From positions 62,001 through 126,000 of the forward strand of contig NZ_QGHA01000007.1 in NCBI RefSeq assembly GCF_003148845.1: a DNA stretch of 64,000 nt, written 5' to 3'. This DNA is from Mucilaginibacter oryzae (lineage in GTDB: Bacteria; Bacteroidota; Bacteroidia; Sphingobacteriales; Sphingobacteriaceae). This document shows positions 24,760 through 33,347 of this stretch, one piece after another; the stretch's first letter is position 1, and each line of letters starts with the position of its first letter. Made by a program: the position numbers and the translations under genes. The notes under the pieces are model-generated. The model saw only the letters and a list, made by a program, of their open reading frames with translations, was not told the origin of the DNA and did not search any database.

Positions 24760-26178
24760 ATGCATTTTTTTACCCCCGCTGTTATCCTTCCTTTTATCGG
24801 CCAGGTTGATCTGAGCGGATCGCTGCTGATTGTTTTTTTACTGTGTATACTTGCCGTTATCGGCTTTGAATTTGTTAACGGTTTTCATGATACCGCCAAT
24901 GCCGTAGCTACGGTTATTTATACCAAAGCCTTAAAACCAGTTTATGCCATTCCGTGGTCGGGCACCTGGAATTTTTTGGGTGTATGTTTAGGCGGTGTTA
25001 CCGTAGCAATGGGAATTTTGAAACTGGTACCGCTGGATAATTTGATGACCCTGCCCGTAAGCGTTGGCGCCTGCCTGGTATTATCAGTGCTGTTATCATC
25101 CATTATATGGAACCTCGGCACCTGGTATTTAGGGATTCCCTGCTCAAGTTCGCATACCATGATCGGCTCAATGATTGGCGGCGGACTGGCATTTACCTGG
25201 TTTTATAACGGTCCGGGTGTAAACTGGGAAAAGGCCGGCGAAATAGGCTCCTCATTGATCCTATCGCCGCTTATCGGCTTTGGCGCCGCCGCCTTGTTGA
25301 TGCTGTTTTTGAAGCATGTTACCAAATCGCACGCGTTATTCCATATCCCCAGCGGCGAGAACGACAGGCCACCTGTGCTTATCCGCCTGCTGCTGGTAAC
25401 CACCTGTACATTGGTAAGTTTTTTTCATGGCAGTAACGACGGGCAAAAGGGAGTAGGTTTATTTATGCTGATATTAATTGCCTTTATGCCTGCCCGTTTC
25501 GCGGTAAACCACCGGGTATCTAACGATAAAGTGATGGCAGCCCTTAACCAAACCCAACAGGTTATTGATACAAAGCTTAGTGCCGGTAAAAACCATATCG
25601 TTACTGAATTGGCTACGGCTATCAGCCAAACCAAACAATCGCTGGCCGAAAAAAATGAAAAGGAGGTAGCTAAAACCTATCATTACCGTAAGCAGGTTGA
25701 GGGCCTGGTTAAAAAGATCCGGGCTGTGATTAAAGATAAACAGGTGCCGCTTAATCAGCAGGAAAAAGAAACGTTAACCAGTGCCGCCGGTCAATTGGAG
25801 CAGGTAACGGATTTTGCGCCGGTTTGGGTGATAGCCATTATCTCGCTGTCGTTGGGGATCGGTACCATGATAGGATGGAAACGAATAGTGGTTACCATAG
25901 GCGAAAAAATTGGCAACGAGCACCTGAATTACGCGCAGGGTGCAACCTCAGAAATTGTAGCCGCATCAACCATTGGTTTAAGTACAGGCTTTGGCTTGCC
26001 GGTTAGCACCACGCACGTGTTATCAAGCGGTATTGCCGGGGCTATGGTAGCATCGGGCGGGAAGGGAAATTTAAATAACAAAACCCTTAAAAACATTGCC
26101 TTAGCCTGGGTGCTTACTTTGCCGGTAGCTATAATTTTAGCATTTTTATTATTCATGCTTTTTCATTTGTTTATCTGA
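24760..26178 (+). CDS. PiT family inorganic phosphate transporter
   Basis: A 472-residue inner-membrane protein. It has the two inverted PiT signatures: GFEFVNGFHDTANAVATVIYTKAL (about residues 36-59) in the first half and GLPVSTTHVLSSGIAGAM near residues 410-427 in the second; the first-half partner PCSSSHTMIGSMIGGGLA and the second-half FFHGSNDGQKGVG complete the set. A hydrophilic insertion of about 105 residues (245-350: NQTQQVIDTKLSAG to LTSAAGQLEQV) separates the halves and is predicted as coiled coil. It imports phosphate with a cation. A universal stress gene follows after 14 bases in the same transcription unit. Confidence 0.93.
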   Translation: MHFFTPAVILPFIGQVDLSGSLLIVFLLCILAVIGFEFVNGFHDTANAVATVIYTKALKPVYAIPWSGTWNFLGVCLGGVTVAMGILKLVPLDNLMTLPVSVGACLVLSVLLSSIIWNLGTWYLGIPCSSSHTMIGSMIGGGLAFTWFYNGPGVNWEKAGEIGSSLILSPLIGFGAAALLMLFLKHVTKSHALFHIPSGENDRPPVLIRLLLVTTCTLVSFFHGSNDGQKGVGLFMLILIAFMPARFAVNHRVSNDKVMAALNQTQQVIDTKLSAGKNHIVTELATAISQTKQSLAEKNEKEVAKTYHYRKQVEGLVKKIRAVIKDKQVPLNQQEKETLTSAAGQLEQVTDFAPVWVIAIISLSLGIGTMIGWKRIVVTIGEKIGNEHLNYAQGATSEIVAASTIGLSTGFGLPVSTTHVLSSGIAGAMVASGGKGNLNNKTLKNIALAWVLTLPVAIILAFLLFMLFHLFI

Positions 26179-26192
26179 TATCCCTATCCAAA

Positions 26193-27014
26193 ATGAAACA
26201 GATCCTGGTTGCAACCGATTTTTCAAAATGCGCCGCCAACGCCATGGCTTATGCCATGGAACTGGCTAAAATATTAGATCGTGAAGTTTGCGCTATTCAT
26301 GCCATACACCCTACCGAGGGTATTAACAACAGCACTTACAACGCCATATTTATTGAAGATTATTACCATGCCAAACGCGAAGCATTGAAAGAATGGGTAA
26401 GGCCTTTTACCGGCGACGATACGTACAACAAGGTAAAAGTAACCACCCTTTGCGATATTGGCTTTTTAAAAACAGTAATAACCAAACACATTGATAATAA
26501 CCCGGTAGACTTGCTGGTGATGGGCATTATGGGCGCTACCGGCATTACCGGCATCGTAGGCAGCAATGCCAGTATGATGGTTAGCAAAGTGAAGATACCC
26601 ACCTTGATTGTGCCGCTTGAAAGCAAATTTGCCCGGGTACCGGTAATTACCCTGGCTACCGATTTTGAAACCCGGCTATCGGCAGTTGACGTGTATGCCC
26701 TGAATGAAATGGTTAAAGCTTTTGGCTCGGCAAAAATGCAGGTGTTATATGTGTCTGAGGATAAAGAGCTCCCGCAGGCCGGAGTTTGGGAATCGCGGCT
26801 GGCCGACCTGATCAACCCTACCGAGCTGGAATTTAATTATATCCGGGATAGCAGCGCCCTGAACGGCATCATGAAATTTATAGAATCGCACGGAACGGAT
26901 ATGTTGTGCCTGGTAAAGCACCATCACAATATTGTTTATCGCCTGTTTGCCAGGAGTACGGTTAACCAGGTGATGAATAAATCGGTAAAGGCCATTTTGG
27001 TTTTACATGAGTAA
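26193..27014 (+). CDS. Universal stress protein, tandem Usp domains
   Basis: A 273-residue cytoplasmic protein. The first Usp domain (about 1-142) has MKQILVATDFSKCAANAMAYAMELA and ends with the nucleotide-type loop VMGIMGATGITGIVGSNASMMV; the second (about 148-273) begins VPVITLATDFET and is more divergent, lacking the G-x2-G-x9-G(S/T) loop. It is 14 bases downstream of the PiT gene and probably translated from the same mRNA, linking a stress protein with phosphate uptake. Bacteroidota often carry such two-domain Usp proteins. Confidence 0.88.
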   Translation: MKQILVATDFSKCAANAMAYAMELAKILDREVCAIHAIHPTEGINNSTYNAIFIEDYYHAKREALKEWVRPFTGDDTYNKVKVTTLCDIGFLKTVITKHIDNNPVDLLVMGIMGATGITGIVGSNASMMVSKVKIPTLIVPLESKFARVPVITLATDFETRLSAVDVYALNEMVKAFGSAKMQVLYVSEDKELPQAGVWESRLADLINPTELEFNYIRDSSALNGIMKFIESHGTDMLCLVKHHHNIVYRLFARSTVNQVMNKSVKAILVLHE

Positions 27015-27030
27015 CCTTACATAACATTTT

Positions 27031-27198
27031 ATGGAACAGATTAATTATCCCCTTATCATCATCGTTGTTATTGCAGCGGTTATCTTACTGGTATGGATGA
27101 TCCGCCGGAACCTGAAAGACGAAAAAGATTATGAAAAAGAAACCATGCAATCGGAGATCAAGCCCGAAAAGCATAACAGGGGAGAAGATAAGCCGTAA
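27031..27198 (+). CDS. Small single-pass membrane protein (55 aa)
   Basis: A 55-residue protein from the ATG at 27031, 16 bases after the Usp stop: an N-terminal helix (YPLIIIVVIAAVILLVWMI, residues 6-24), a RRN stop-transfer and a very charged cytoplasmic tail rich in Lys and Glu. The arrangement resembles small Bacteroidota accessory proteins that follow transporter genes. It is the third gene of the PiT-Usp unit. No known family or function. Confidence 0.65.
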   Translation: MEQINYPLIIIVVIAAVILLVWMIRRNLKDEKDYEKETMQSEIKPEKHNRGEDKP

Positions 27199-27226
27199 TT
27201 AAAATAACCAATATATCGTTAAAAGC

Positions 27227-27292
27227 GCGAAGCAATCCCCGTTTAGCTGAACGACCATGCATGAGCCGCGCTGTAAATTAAGATTGCTTCGC
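27227..27292. repeat. Inverted repeat GCGAAGCAAT / ATTGCTTCGC
   Basis: Perfect 10-bp arms (27227-27236, 27283-27292) of the same family as 21766-21843, placed in the spacer between two convergent genes, so it may also work as a bidirectional transcript end. Confidence 0.7.
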
Positions 27293-27319
27293 TCAACAAC
27301 ATCTGGTTAATACACTGAA

Positions 27320-27997
27320 CTATAGTTCAATGGTTTCGCCAATTGCAGGTAATTTCAAATTCAAACCTGCTTTAATAAACTTCCCGGTCACCTCTTCCTT
27401 ATCAATCTCAATTACCGGGAACGAATCATAATGTATGCCGATGATGTTTTTACAATTGATAAAAGCGGCGGCTTTTATCGCGTCGTCGGCCCCCATGGTG
27501 TAGTTATCGCCAACAGGCAGAAAAGCCCACTCCAGGTTTTCATCAGCCAGTAACTTCATATCATAAGTAAGCGCGGTATCGCCGGCAAAATAAACCGCTT
27601 TGCCTTCAGCATAAATTACAAAGCCTGCAGGGTTGCCGCCCGGTGAGCCGTCGGGCAAAGTGCTTGAATGTATAGCGTTAACCATTTTAACACGACCGAA
27701 ATCGAAGTTAAAGCCGCCGCCTATATTCATGCCATGAACGTTCTCGATACCTTTAGTGCCAAGCCAGCCTGCTATTTCGGCAATGCAGATCACCTTGGCT
27801 CCGCTGCTTTTGGCAATCTCCAGTAAATCAGCAACGTGGTCGCCGTGGCCGTGCGATACCAGGATATAATCCGGCTTCAGGCTGTGGATGTCGATGTGTT
27901 TAGCTAACGGATTTGGAGATATAAAGGGATCTAACAACAGCTTTTTGCCGCTTGCCTCAATCATAAGGGCCGATTGGCCGTAATAAGTAGTTTTCAT
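27320..27997 (-). CDS. UPF0173 metal-dependent hydrolase (MBL fold)
   Basis: A 225-residue cytoplasmic metallo-beta-lactamase-fold protein of the UPF0173/YtkL group. Metal ligands are H49, H51, D53 and H54 in LVSHGHGDHVADL, H111 in AIHSSTLPDG, D140 in YFAGDTALTYDM and H199 in GIHYDSFPV. The opening MKTTYYGQSALMIEASGKKLLLDPFISPNP is the family start. Substrate unknown. A TAACTTTG box (28023-28030) lies 25 bases before the start codon, and the gene is convergent with the PiT unit. Confidence 0.93.
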   Translation of the reverse strand: MKTTYYGQSALMIEASGKKLLLDPFISPNPLAKHIDIHSLKPDYILVSHGHGDHVADLLEIAKSSGAKVICIAEIAGWLGTKGIENVHGMNIGGGFNFDFGRVKMVNAIHSSTLPDGSPGGNPAGFVIYAEGKAVYFAGDTALTYDMKLLADENLEWAFLPVGDNYTMGADDAIKAAAFINCKNIIGIHYDSFPVIEIDKEEVTGKFIKAGLNLKLPAIGETIEL

Positions 27998-28022
27998 AAG
28001 AGTTGATTTTATATAAGCTGAT

Positions 28023-28030
28023 CAAAGTTA
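28023..28030 (-). promoter_or_regulatory. -7 box TAACTTTG of the UPF0173 hydrolase gene
   Basis: The minus strand reads TAACTTTG 25 bases upstream of the ATG at 27997, a perfect TAnnTTTG match; no clear -33 TTTG. Confidence 0.55.
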
Positions 28031-28183
28031 AACACTATAGATAAACATTTAGTTTGAAGTTATAAATGTTACAAATTGATGTTTAAACAGCAAATAGATT
28101 TTATTGATAAGGGATTAACGTGCTATAGAATTCCCGAATTTAGCCTTGATAGTTTTTCACCTTAAAATGAGGGAAAGAATTGA

Positions 28184-28534
28184 TTATAATTCTCCCCTTT
28201 GCTGATATAAAATTACAAAACATCCTGCCAAAATAGATAGCAGGAAAAGTGCGCCAAGCCAACGGCTTATCGTATTGGTTTGTAATTCTTGTTTGTTTCT
28301 CCATGCAACAAAATAGGCAATGCTTAAAAATAGCCCGGCCCAAAACAGCCATAAAAAGTAAAATCGCTCGGATGTTAACAATGGGAGATAAAACAGTGTG
28401 GCAGAAATAACAACACTTAGCAGATAAGAGCGATTTTTAGATGCTGGTGCTATACTGGAAAAATAACCTGTTTGCGTCATTATACCAGTTACAGCAAACG
28501 GAATTACAGCGATGAAGAGAAAAAGGATAAGCAT
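28184..28534 (-). CDS. Small membrane protein with four predicted helices
   Basis: A 116-residue very hydrophobic protein: helices around residues 2-18, 38-52, 60-77 and 92-108, with short polar loops (SSIAPASKNR, WRNKQELQTNTISR) and the end YQQRGEL. No domain I know matches it. The ATG at 28534 opens directly with the first helix. It is on the same strand as the YbaB gene upstream (84 bases apart) and the hydrolase downstream. Overlapping frames on either strand are weaker. Confidence 0.65.
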   Translation of the reverse strand: MLILFLFIAVIPFAVTGIMTQTGYFSSIAPASKNRSYLLSVVISATLFYLPLLTSERFYFLWLFWAGLFLSIAYFVAWRNKQELQTNTISRWLGALFLLSILAGCFVILYQQRGEL

Positions 28535-28618
28535 ACAATTTTATTAATTATGCCCTCACATGTTTAAAGGCAATTAGTATAATAACGTATTTTACTAATT
28601 GCCTTATGATGGGTTAAG

Positions 28619-28933
28619 TTATTTGCCAAACAAATTACCCAAACCGCCCATACCACCAAACATACTTTGCGTCATGGCGGCCATTTCGCTTTGGCTTACG
28701 TTTTCGGCCTGCTCCATAGCTTTGTTAATGGCTACAACCAAAAGTTCTTCCAGTTCTTCTTTATCGGCGTCTGCCAAAAAATCAGGATCTATCTGTACCG
28801 ATTGTACTACCTTGTTAGCATTGGCGTTAACCACAATTTTGCCGCCCTCGGCACTGCCCGATACACTGATGGCATCAAGGCGCTTTTTCATTTCGCCAGC
28901 CTTTTGCTGGGCTTCCATTAATTTATCAAACAT
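28619..28933 (-). CDS. YbaB/EbfC family nucleoid-associated protein
   Basis: A 104-residue protein with the YbaB core: an N-terminal helix MFDKLMEAQQKAGEMKKRL, strand pairs EGGKIVVNANANKVVQSVQIDP, a Glu-rich middle EELEELLVVAINKAMEQA and a Gly/Met-rich tail ending GGLGNLFGK. Members bind DNA without strict sequence preference and are usually near recR/dnaX; that context is missing here. Its upstream spacer is filled with TGTGCAGAT repeats. Confidence 0.93.
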   Translation of the reverse strand: MFDKLMEAQQKAGEMKKRLDAISVSGSAEGGKIVVNANANKVVQSVQIDPDFLADADKEELEELLVVAINKAMEQAENVSQSEMAAMTQSMFGGMGGLGNLFGK

Positions 28934-28952
28934 GTTTTTTTGATTTCAGATT

Positions 28953-29103
28953 TACAAATGCTTCTTCAATGTGCAGATGATTCTTTAGATGTGCAGATTT
29001 CAGATGTGCAAATGATTGAATGAGCTTTTTAACTTATCGCCTTTTTAAAGAATCTGCACATCCGCACATCTGAAATCTGCACATAACAAATCCGCACATC
29101 TAC
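28953..29103. repeat. TGTGCAGATTTCAGATGTGCAAATG repeats with inverted copy
   Basis: Several copies of (A)TGTGCAGAT(TTCAGATGTGCA) on the plus strand (28973-29009) face complementary copies ATCTGCACATCCGCACATCTGAAATCTGCACAT (29053-29084). They fill the spacer between the serine hydrolase and YbaB genes and can fold as a long hairpin. Confidence 0.75.
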
Positions 29104-29106
29104 CCA

Positions 29107-30318
29107 TTAATCATCACTGGTATCACCGTTGCCGTTATAGGCACTTTTACGCACAATCGGCATGCCAGCCGCCTTAAACAGGTCGTCCAGTTTCAGTAAG
29201 CTGCCATTAGCCAGGTTGGTTAACAGTACCACCACCACATCTTCCTTCATATCGCGCAGGTAAATGTGCCTGAAGCCGTGCCACCAGCCGGTGTGGTAAA
29301 TTACTTCCTGCCCGGGGGCCGTGAAGGTACGCCAGCCGTAACCGTAGCTGAAGTGGCCGTGCACCATCGGGTTGCGGGGCACATACGCCGAATCGAGCGT
29401 GGCCTTTTTCAATAACAGCCCGGCGCGCAGGGCACGGTCGTACAAAAACAAATCGCCTACGGTACTGTAAATGCCTTTGTCGCCCACCGGCCCATCTAAA
29501 AAGTTTTGCACTACCGAGTAGCGCCATTGGCCGCGGTCGTGACCAACCACATCAACCGGTATTTTATCATAAACCGCTTTGGAGTATACATGGGTATGCG
29601 CCATGCTGGCCGGTTTAAATACGTTTTCCTGCATGTACTGGGCGTAACTCATGCCGCTGGCCTTTTCAATAATTGCCCCCAATACCATAAAGTTCGAGTT
29701 GTTATAATGAAATTTCTTATCAGGCGCGATATAGCGGGCCGGCTTGCGTTCGGCTATAATTTTCATGGCATCGGCATTAGTGAGGCCTTTGCGCTGGTCA
29801 AGATGTTCTTTACGGTAAATATCATCAATAAAGTAAACATAATTCATCAAGCCCGACCGGTGGGTGAGTAACAGGCGGATGGTTACCCCTTCGTACGGAA
29901 AATCCGGAAAAAACTTTTTTACGTTATCGTCAAGCTTAAGTTTACCCCGCTCCATAAGTTGCAAAATAGCGGTGGAGGTCATGGTTTTGGTAACCGAGGC
30001 CAGTTCAAACTGGCTGCCTATTTTAAGGCTGTCGCGGTGCAGGTAATCAGCCCAGCCTATGGCTTTTTCGTAAACTATTTTGCCGTTTTTAGCCACCAGC
30101 ACGTTGCCGTTAAAGCCCCGGGTGCGATGCAGCTCCTGCATAATGGCATCAATTTTTTTATCGGCCTTTTTGGGGTTGTAGGCCAAAAGGGCAGCGGTAT
30201 CAAGCGGCTTTGCAGGTATGGCGGCAGCCGTTTTATTTTTATCTTTATTATTGGATGAACAGGTTAACAGAAACAGGGGAGCAGTAAAAACTACAAGGCA
30301 TTTGTACACTAATCTCAT
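29107..30318 (-). CDS. Lipoprotein serine hydrolase, class C beta-lactamase-like
   Basis: A 403-residue protein with a lipoprotein signal (VVFTAPLFLLTC, lipid cysteine C20) and a penicillin-binding-type fold. Catalytic residues: S108 and K111 in ASVTKTMTS, Y205 and N207 in HYNNSNFMVLG, and the third motif HTGWWHG near residue 345. This set belongs to the AmpC/EstB group of D-amino peptidases, esterases and beta-lactamases; true resistance activity cannot be judged. It is anchored in the envelope and divergent from the TPR gene. Confidence 0.9.
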   Translation of the reverse strand: MRLVYKCLVVFTAPLFLLTCSSNNKDKNKTAAAIPAKPLDTAALLAYNPKKADKKIDAIMQELHRTRGFNGNVLVAKNGKIVYEKAIGWADYLHRDSLKIGSQFELASVTKTMTSTAILQLMERGKLKLDDNVKKFFPDFPYEGVTIRLLLTHRSGLMNYVYFIDDIYRKEHLDQRKGLTNADAMKIIAERKPARYIAPDKKFHYNNSNFMVLGAIIEKASGMSYAQYMQENVFKPASMAHTHVYSKAVYDKIPVDVVGHDRGQWRYSVVQNFLDGPVGDKGIYSTVGDLFLYDRALRAGLLLKKATLDSAYVPRNPMVHGHFSYGYGWRTFTAPGQEVIYHTGWWHGFRHIYLRDMKEDVVVVLLTNLANGSLLKLDDLFKAAGMPIVRKSAYNGNGDTSDD

Positions 30319-30418
30319 AAAATCAATATCTCACACTAAAACGAATGCGAAAATTAGAAATTATACAGCAGCTAACGATTAAAGTTTTAAATTTTTATGT
30401 TAGTTAGCATCTTTAACT

Positions 30419-31396
30419 ATGAATTTATTCAAACATCTTTTGTTCGCCGTTCTGGCCGTCGGCTTTTCCATAAGCGCTTATGGTCAAAACGCGGATATGA
30501 ACAGCCTTATAAAAGAAGGGATCGGGCTGAACGGACAGCAGGATTACGCGGGCGCTATTGAAAAATATAAGCAGGCCCTGCTTATTGAGGCGGATAACGC
30601 CCAGGCCAACTACCAGATGGCGTTTACCCTTAAAGCTGCGGGAAAAGGAAGTGAAGCTATCCCTTATTTAAAAACCGCTATAAAAACCGGGGGCACGTTA
30701 ACCGGCCCGGCGTACGAACTTTTAGGGAGCATTTATGATGCGGACCATCAGCCGCAGCAGGCTATAAATGCTTACAAAGAGGGCATCAGGCTTAAACCCG
30801 ATTACCAGCCCTTGTATTTTAACCTCGGCATAGCCTGTTTCCGTGCGCAAAAATATGCCGATGCCGAGCTGGCAGCCATCGAAGCCATCAAGCTGGATCC
30901 CAAACATGCCAACAGCCAGCGGCTGTACGGCCTGGTAACGTTTCACCAAAACAAACGGGTACCCGCGCTGATGGGGCTATGTAGTTTCTTATTGCTCGAC
31001 CCTAAAGGCGCGCGTGCGGATGAAGCCTATACCAACCTGCAAAGCCTATTAAAAGGCGGCGATCTGAAAGCCGTGAAAGCCGATGCCGAAACTTTACTGT
31101 TAAACAAATTATTAAGCGCTTCTGTAACCACAGCCGCGGGTAACCTGGAAACCCAGCTAAAAAACATTTTTACCAACGTGGGTAAGCTTACCGAAAAGCC
31201 GGGGCATGAAAGTTTTTTCCGGGACTATTACGCGGCCTTTTTTTATAAACTGTCGCAAACCGAACATTTTACCACGGCAGTTAAATTGATCAGCTTAAGC
31301 GCTGATAAAGCGGAGGGCGAAAAATGGCTGGAGAACAACGCCGCTAAGCTGAAGGCGTTAAACGACTGGATTGCCTCAACAGAAAGAACTTTTTGA
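30419..31396 (+). CDS. Exported TPR-repeat protein
   Basis: A 325-residue protein with a signal peptide (LFKHLLFAVLAVGFSISAYGQ, cleaved before N) and about five tetratricopeptide repeats (residues 30-185: LIKEGIGLNGQQDYAGAIEKYKQAL, YQMAFTLKAAGKGSEAIPYLKTAI, YELLGSIYDADHQPQQAINAYKEGI). The C-terminal 130 residues are helical without repeats. It is likely a periplasmic scaffold. The gene starts 100 bases from the divergent serine hydrolase. Confidence 0.88.
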   Translation: MNLFKHLLFAVLAVGFSISAYGQNADMNSLIKEGIGLNGQQDYAGAIEKYKQALLIEADNAQANYQMAFTLKAAGKGSEAIPYLKTAIKTGGTLTGPAYELLGSIYDADHQPQQAINAYKEGIRLKPDYQPLYFNLGIACFRAQKYADAELAAIEAIKLDPKHANSQRLYGLVTFHQNKRVPALMGLCSFLLLDPKGARADEAYTNLQSLLKGGDLKAVKADAETLLLNKLLSASVTTAAGNLETQLKNIFTNVGKLTEKPGHESFFRDYYAAFFYKLSQTEHFTTAVKLISLSADKAEGEKWLENNAAKLKALNDWIASTERTF

Positions 31397-31480
31397 GCAT
31401 TAGCTATTCAAGGCGGCCTATTGCCGGATACCAATACAAGGCGCAACCATAAGCATAGCACCAGAAAAATCGCTTTTAGA

Positions 31481-31625
31481 ACACGTGGCTCCTATGGAGC
31501 CGGAAAATGTTTATTCATTTGCTATAAACACGATACCTCTCTGAGGTGCTTTTATAACTCTGTTAGGAGTTTCGTGTTTATAGCCATATTCAGGAACTAT
31601 AAATGGCTCCACAGGAGCCGCGTGT
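31481..31625. repeat. Nested palindrome with ACACGTGGCTCCTATGGAGCC arms
   Basis: Outer arms 31481-31501 and 31605-31625 match at 19 of 21 bases; inner arms GCTATAAACACGA (31521-31533) and TCGTGTTTATAGC (31572-31584) match fully. The whole 145-bp unit can form a cruciform or long hairpin. The frame read through it on the plus strand is an artefact. Confidence 0.85.
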
Positions 31626-31675
31626 AACCCGACTTGTTTTTAAAAGCAATTTCCCTGACCATTGCACCCGGTCTC

Positions 31676-31874
31676 AGGGAAATCATTTTTAACATTTTTG
31701 TAAACCGTCCCCAATGTGATGGCCCAGAGATGCAATGATATTCATTGTACAACAGATCAATTTGTCATATTGAACGTAGTGAAACATCTCATTCGCCATG
31801 TAAGTAGGCGACTCTGCAACCGCAGAAGATATTTCGCTACCGCTCAATATGACAAATAAGCTTAAAGGCGATTT
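31676..31874. repeat. Dispersed intergenic repeat, copy 2
   Basis: Second copy of the element at 6125-6322, in the same orientation. The hairpin core 31761-31857 has arms TTTGTCATATTGA and TCAATATGACAAA with further pairing inside. The first 45 bases (TTTTTAACATTTTTGTAAAC...CAATGATATTCATT) lie outside the hairpin but are shared, which shows the repeat is larger than its palindrome. Confidence 0.8.
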
Positions 31875-31988
31875 CGCTGCCGGCCCTTTCTTAATGCTTT
31901 GGTAACATTAAAATTATACTAACCTAATACCCGGAGGGTAGATTTGTGCTTACATCAACAAAAAGTCAAATAACTCTCGTAATAAGAA

Positions 31989-32366
31989 ATGTATTTAAGA
32001 TACACCAGGTATAAATCATTAATTTTTTTAATGTCATTGGTGTATCTCATTTTTTCATGCTGCTATGTTACCAAATGCCCTAAGTTTGGTATATCGGCCT
32101 TAAAGCATAAGGGCGGCCCCACCATACAAAAGGCGGCAACACCGGCAGAAAAAAAATCAAAACACCCGGCAGGCAATTTCCTGTCCAGGCCGCGGGTAAT
32201 TTCGCACGATAATAAAACACCAGGAATTTTTTGCCTTGTTCTTATTTTAAGCTCCCTTTTTATCGGCTTTAATAATAAAAGGCATTACTCTTACCTCCCT
32301 GTTGCTCATTTTAAATACCTGTATCGCCCCGACCTTGTGATCTCGCTCGGCAATTTAAAAATCTGA
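31989..32366 (+). CDS. Hypothetical protein with CPKFG motif and second membrane segment
   Basis: A 125-residue protein. N-terminal hydrophobic helix (SLIFLMSLVYLIFSCCY, residues 10-26) ends in cysteines and then KCPKFGISALKHKG, a pattern also seen in the small lipoprotein at 39776-39916 (GCPHFGAV). A polar middle part rich in Lys/Ala is followed by a second hydrophobic stretch (IFCLVLILSSLFIGF). A TAGATTTG -7 box (31939-31946) lies 43 bases upstream, which supports expression. It might be a lipoprotein or a two-pass membrane protein. The function is unknown. Confidence 0.5.
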   Translation: MYLRYTRYKSLIFLMSLVYLIFSCCYVTKCPKFGISALKHKGGPTIQKAATPAEKKSKHPAGNFLSRPRVISHDNKTPGIFCLVLILSSLFIGFNNKRHYSYLPVAHFKYLYRPDLVISLGNLKI

Positions 32367-32574
32367 TCTCCTCTTTTTATTAACCTGGCTCCGGTTTTGC
32401 GCCGCTGCGATATTGCAGTTGGTGCATCTGCACAAGTTGCCTTTACTTACCGCGGAATCAACTAAATGATCCGTCCGGTAAGCAATTTCACCTTATTATT
32501 TATTAAAACTTTTTGGTGCCCTACGTTTACCTAAGGCGCCATCAATGGTATAAACTGCATTTTCATCCTGCAAA

Positions 32575-33261
32575 ATGAAAACCTTTAAATACAGCATCAA
32601 CGAAAACGATAAAAAATTAGCCGATTTTGCCCGCGCTTTAGCTTTACCCATCAGGGTACAAATTATCAGGTACATTGTTGAAAACGGCTTTACCGTAAGC
32701 AAGGAAGAGCTTAATTTTGACGGCACCTCGCGCGAAACAGTAATCAAGCACCTTAGCGAATTGCGTACCCTCGGCATAGTAAAAATGGAGGGGCAGCGGG
32801 GGCGCATTACCTACCATATTGATCAAAATTGGTTTACAGAAATGGTTTCCGGTTTTTCGGCAATTTTTGGCGGCAACGCTTTGGCCTTGCCTGCTTCTTA
32901 CATAAATATGCCGCTCAGTCAAAAAAACAACGCTGTGCAAGATGAACCGTTACCGCCTCATCCGCATTTTGGGGCCTTTATTAAAAAACATCGCGAAGAA
33001 CTGAATATCAGCCAGGAAAACTTTGCCCAAAAAACAGGACTCGACCGCAGCCAGCTGAGCCGTATAGAATGTGGGAAAGCACCGCTTAACCCCGAAAAAC
33101 TTAAGGATGTAGCCAAAGCCTTGTATGTCAGCTACGCGGTTATCAAAAAGGAGTATTATAGTTACCAGCTTGCCGAAATGATACAGGAGGGCGGCTATGA
33201 TGAAGGCCTCCTAACCAGCGCCCGCGAAAAACTGGGGTATGTATCGAGGCCGCAGAAATAA
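32575..33261 (+). CDS. Fusion regulator: ArsR-like winged helix plus XRE helix-turn-helix
   Basis: A 228-residue protein with two DNA-binding domains. Residues about 12-85 are a winged helix of ArsR type (LADFARALALPIRVQIIRYIVENG, then TSRETVIKHLSELRTLGIVKMEGQRGRITYHID). A linker with PLPPHPH follows, then a Cro/C1 (XRE) domain about 122-182 (FIKKHREELNISQENFAQKTGLDRSQLSRIECGKAPLNPEKLKDVAKAL). The C-terminus is YDEGLLTSAREKLGY. The combination is uncommon; each half alone is standard. No cysteine metal site is visible. Its targets are unknown and no gene is immediately adjacent on the same strand. Confidence 0.85.
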   Translation: MKTFKYSINENDKKLADFARALALPIRVQIIRYIVENGFTVSKEELNFDGTSRETVIKHLSELRTLGIVKMEGQRGRITYHIDQNWFTEMVSGFSAIFGGNALALPASYINMPLSQKNNAVQDEPLPPHPHFGAFIKKHREELNISQENFAQKTGLDRSQLSRIECGKAPLNPEKLKDVAKALYVSYAVIKKEYYSYQLAEMIQEGGYDEGLLTSAREKLGYVSRPQK

Positions 33262-33347
33262 GATTAATTGGCGCTAACCTATTATCATTGCTGCGGAATT
33301 TGTTTGAAAGCGATTAAGGCACAACGCCTTCTTTAAAAATCAATCTC

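Noticed and set aside
31421..31627. Plus-strand frame over the nested palindrome
   Set aside because: Its length follows from the repeat DNA; no protein features.
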